Source of the DNA: Thermotogae bacterium
GTDB taxonomy: Bacteria; Thermotogota; Thermotogae; Petrotogales; Kosmotogaceae
DNA: 7,171 bases
Assembly (NCBI GenBank): GCA_003643975.1
Contig: QNAR01000085.1
Span: 1-7,171, forward strand
Direction of reading: 5' to 3'
In this document: one piece after another, positions 5,485 to 7,171 of the stretch
How the letters are laid out: each line of letters opens with the position of its first letter
How positions within the stretch are numbered: the stretch's first letter is position 1
The notes under the pieces: generated by a model
What the model saw: only the letters and a program-made list of their open reading frames with translations
Databases searched by the model: none
Told to the model about the DNA's origin: nothing
Translations under genes and position numbers: made by a program

Positions 5485-7071
5485 ATGAAGAAACTTGCTT
5501 TTTTACTGGCCCTCGTAGTGTTCGCAGCAGTTGCCTTTGGTGTTGCTTACACCGATGTTTCGGAGGACCACTGGGCATATGATGCCGTAATGAAAGCCAC
5601 TTCAGCTGGGTTACTTCAGGGATTTCCGGATGGTACTTACAGAGGTGACGAGGCTGTTACTCGTTACCAGCTTGCTGAAGCCATTGCCAAGCTCCTTGAC
5701 TACTCTGAATCAAGCGACGCAAAGCTTCAAGAACTCGTTTTCGCTCTTACAAAAAAGGTCGCTAGTCTCTCTCTTGAGATTTCAGATGTGAAGAAGGGCG
5801 TAATCGATATTATGGCCGAATTCAGGAATCTCGAAGGGAAAGTAGCGGATATCGACCTTGATAGTGTTGAGCAAAAAGTTTGGGAACTCCGTGAAGATGT
5901 TTACGGAGAACTCAATAGCGTTAAAGAAGCTCTCGACGCTTACGACGCTCAATTTGAAGCGCTCAACGGTAAGACAACGGATCTTGAGGTAACAACAAAA
6001 CTTCTCGGTCAGTCTCTGGCAAAATTCAAGGATGATTTTGCCGCTTACAAGGGAAGAGTCGATGCTATTGAGAACAAAATGGTTACCTCCGAGCAGCTTG
6101 ATCAGAAATTGTCGCTTCTTTACACGAAGATTCTCAAGCTCAGCTCACAGCTTAAGGAAATCGATGCTATCAAAGAAGAATTTGCAAACTACGTGACAGT
6201 AAAAGATTACGAAACCACCGTGGCTATAGTCAACAAACTCACAAGAGACGTCTTTAAACTCTACAGAAACAAGGCAGATGCTGCAGCTCTTAAGGCTTAC
6301 GATGATAAGATAGCGGCTCTTGAAGGTACACTTGAGTCTACCACAGCCGACCTCGAAGACAGCATCAACGTTGTTTATGACCAGGTTGATGCGAATATAA
6401 ATTCTATAATGAGCCTTGAAAAGAAGCTGTCCGAAGTTGAAGGAAAACTTAGTACATTTGCAGAAGCTGGCGATGTTGAAGCTCTGAAAGGTAGGGTTAC
6501 TGATCTGGAGGTAACATCGAAGATGCTTAGCAGTTCCGTTGTTAAGCTGAACGATACGATTGCCAACCTCAATTTTGTCACGCCTGACCAGCTTTCTGAA
6601 AAGATGGGCTTCCTTTACAAAAAGATTGGCATGACAGAAGATAAGCTTTCTAAAAAGATTGGCAACCTTGATGCCGGAGTAGCTTCACTCAACGAAGATA
6701 TGAATGTTGCTTTTGATCAGATAGACGCCAACGTGTTTGATATCATGGCTCTTGAAAGCAAATTCGCCGATCTTGAGAAAAACATTGAAGAAACCTATGT
6801 AAAAATCGATGATTACAACGTTCTCGTGAATATCACCAACAAACTTAGCAGAGATGTTTACAAGCTCACGAGATCCAAAGCGGATGCTGAGGATGTTAAG
6901 ACCTTGAAAGAAGATGTCGAGACTCTCAAGACAGACACCAATGCTTCTATCGAGGCTGTTAAGACTGATGTGGACAATAAAGTTGACAAATTCCAGAGAT
7001 CCACTAATTTGGCGACAATCCTCTCTTTTGTGGCTCTTGCAGTTGGAACGGTTGCTTTGATTCTCCAGTAA
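5485..7071 (+). CDS. ompA: Omp-alpha-type toga spacer: SLH domain, coiled-coil rod, C-terminal anchor
   Basis: This resembles Thermotoga Omp-alpha (unrelated to enterobacterial OmpA), a rod that spaces the outer sheath from the cell body. Residues 1-21 are a signal peptide (MKKLAFLLALVVFAAVAFG). Residues about 22-74 are a single SLH domain with YTDVSEDHWAYDAV and GFPDGTYRGDEAVTRYQLA, expected to bind the cell wall. Residues about 78-505 are a nearly proline-free, cysteine-free helical and coiled-coil rod (only P48 and P367 in the whole chain). Residues 511-528 are a hydrophobic end ending in Q, expected to anchor in the outer membrane. The rod contains repeated modules in a shuffled order (see repeats). 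At 528 residues it appears longer than the roughly 400-residue Thermotoga protein I recall. It has its own promoter and a hairpin terminator, as expected for an abundant structural protein. The domain layout is firm; the toga role is inferred from the family. Confidence 0.88.
   Translation: MKKLAFLLALVVFAAVAFGVAYTDVSEDHWAYDAVMKATSAGLLQGFPDGTYRGDEAVTRYQLAEAIAKLLDYSESSDAKLQELVFALTKKVASLSLEISDVKKGVIDIMAEFRNLEGKVADIDLDSVEQKVWELREDVYGELNSVKEALDAYDAQFEALNGKTTDLEVTTKLLGQSLAKFKDDFAAYKGRVDAIENKMVTSEQLDQKLSLLYTKILKLSSQLKEIDAIKEEFANYVTVKDYETTVAIVNKLTRDVFKLYRNKADAAALKAYDDKIAALEGTLESTTADLEDSINVVYDQVDANINSIMSLEKKLSEVEGKLSTFAEAGDVEALKGRVTDLEVTSKMLSSSVVKLNDTIANLNFVTPDQLSEKMGFLYKKIGMTEDKLSKKIGNLDAGVASLNEDMNVAFDQIDANVFDIMALESKFADLEKNIEETYVKIDDYNVLVNITNKLSRDVYKLTRSKADAEDVKTLKEDVETLKTDTNASIEAVKTDVDNKVDKFQRSTNLATILSFVALAVGTVALILQ
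5785..6330 (+). repeat. First part of the modular coiled-coil repeat in the spacer rod
   Basis: At protein level the rod shows modules that recur later. Here they are a degenerate D-like module (residues about 101-131, IDIMAEF..LEGKV), a partial C-like module (about 134-162, DVYGEL..ALDAYD..FEALNG), A (163-183, TDLEVTTKLL), B (200-225, VTSEQLDQKLSLLYTKI) and C (236-282, YVTVKDY..NKL..RDVFKL..KADA). The two degenerate modules are weaker calls than A, B and C. Confidence 0.6.
6349..6936 (+). repeat. Second part of the modular coiled-coil repeat in the spacer rod
   Basis: The modules here are D (residues 290-322, VYDQVDANI..IMSLEKK), A' (337-357), B' (365-392), D' (402-434) and C' (438-484). 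Identities counted by eye: A/A' 11 of 19, B/B' 9 of 17, C/C' 19 of 31 over the first part, and D/D' 14 of 33. This is well above what heptad periodicity alone would give. The order is D-A'-B'-D'-C', so C comes before D in the first part and after D' here. Confidence 0.7.
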
Positions 7072-7078
7072 TTGTCTG

Positions 7079-7112
7079 GCCGGGTATTGTAGTGCAATGC
7101 CCGGCTTGATTT
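7079..7112 (+). terminator. Hairpin terminator after the Omp-alpha-type gene
   Basis: Arms 7079-7089 (GCCGGGTATTG) and 7095-7105 (CAATGCCCGGC) pair over 11 positions with one internal G-T wobble and a 5-nt loop. The stem begins 7 nt after the TAA. The following tract (TTGATTT) is only moderately T-rich, so termination may be incomplete or partly factor-dependent. Confidence 0.75.
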
Positions 7113-7134
7113 CACGAAACAAATGTGATAAAAT
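7106..7134 (+). promoter_or_regulatory. Candidate extended -10 promoter reading out of the right edge
   Basis: TTGATT (7106-7111) is followed after 17 bp by TAAAAT (7129-7134), preceded by TGA, which fits the extended -10 form TGn. It sits directly on the 3' flank of the terminator hairpin. No ribosome binding site or start codon for a downstream gene is visible before the window ends, so the target gene is not seen. Confidence 0.45.
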
Positions 7135-7171
7135 GTAAAATGGTTCTAAAACCCAAAAATTTCTGTCAAAG

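Noticed and set aside
6375..7122. Minus-strand frames opposite the spacer gene, up to 145 codons.
   Set aside because: They are antisense to a repeat-rich coiled-coil gene, and two of them run through the terminator hairpin. Long antisense frames are common opposite biased, repetitive coding sequence.
7112..7128. TCAC and GTGA half-sites 9 bp apart between the -35 and -10 of the right-edge promoter, resembling a CRP-like operator.
   Set aside because: Each half-site has only 4 matching bases and the spacing is not that of the known family, so chance is a sufficient explanation.
1..7171. CRISPR arrays, insertion sequences, tRNA genes, phage or defence modules.
   Set aside because: No direct-repeat and spacer pattern, terminal inverted repeats, transposase, cloverleaf or defence-type domains were seen. 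The only repeats are protein-level modules in the spacer gene.

Overview
The window looks like chromosomal DNA from a member of the Thermotogae. The evidence is a C-terminally anchored, SLH-plus-coiled-coil protein of the Omp-alpha (toga spacer) type, a Thermotoga-like TyrZ-type tyrosyl-tRNA synthetase, and strong AGGAGG-type ribosome binding sites. The base composition is moderately AT-rich, which would fit a mesophilic or moderately thermophilic lineage such as Kosmotoga or its relatives; this placement is inference only. I see no tRNA or rRNA gene, CRISPR array, insertion sequence, phage gene or defence cassette.

Left half, minus strand: reading leftward from about 3826 there is a cytoplasmic TPR-repeat protein (569 aa, TTG start), then a very tightly coupled small acidic protein (82 aa), and then, behind its own promoter, a secreted protein with a PEGA domain, a middle domain of uncertain fold, a von Willebrand A domain with an intact MIDAS metal site and an Ig-like tail. 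The last gene runs off the left edge. None of the three has a function I can name with confidence. Together they look like a small envelope-related cluster.

Right half, plus strand: a 101-bp divergent intergenic region carries a good promoter (TTGCTA, 17 bp, TATAAT) for secG and tyrS. No terminator or promoter is visible between these two genes, so they are probably one transcript. A second good promoter starts 3 bp after the tyrS stop and drives the Omp-alpha-type gene, whose long rod is built from recognisable repeated modules in a shuffled order. A GC-rich hairpin terminator follows, and directly after it a candidate extended -10 promoter points out of the right edge.

Working together: SecG belongs to the translocon that would export both the Omp-alpha-type spacer and the PEGA-VWA protein. 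The spacer is expected to hold the loose outer sheath (toga) at a fixed distance from the cell body. The most interesting points are the module order of the spacer rod, the uncharacterised TPR/small protein/PEGA-VWA cluster, and the ribosome binding site built into the last codons of the TPR gene. I did not find evidence for a dramatic new system.
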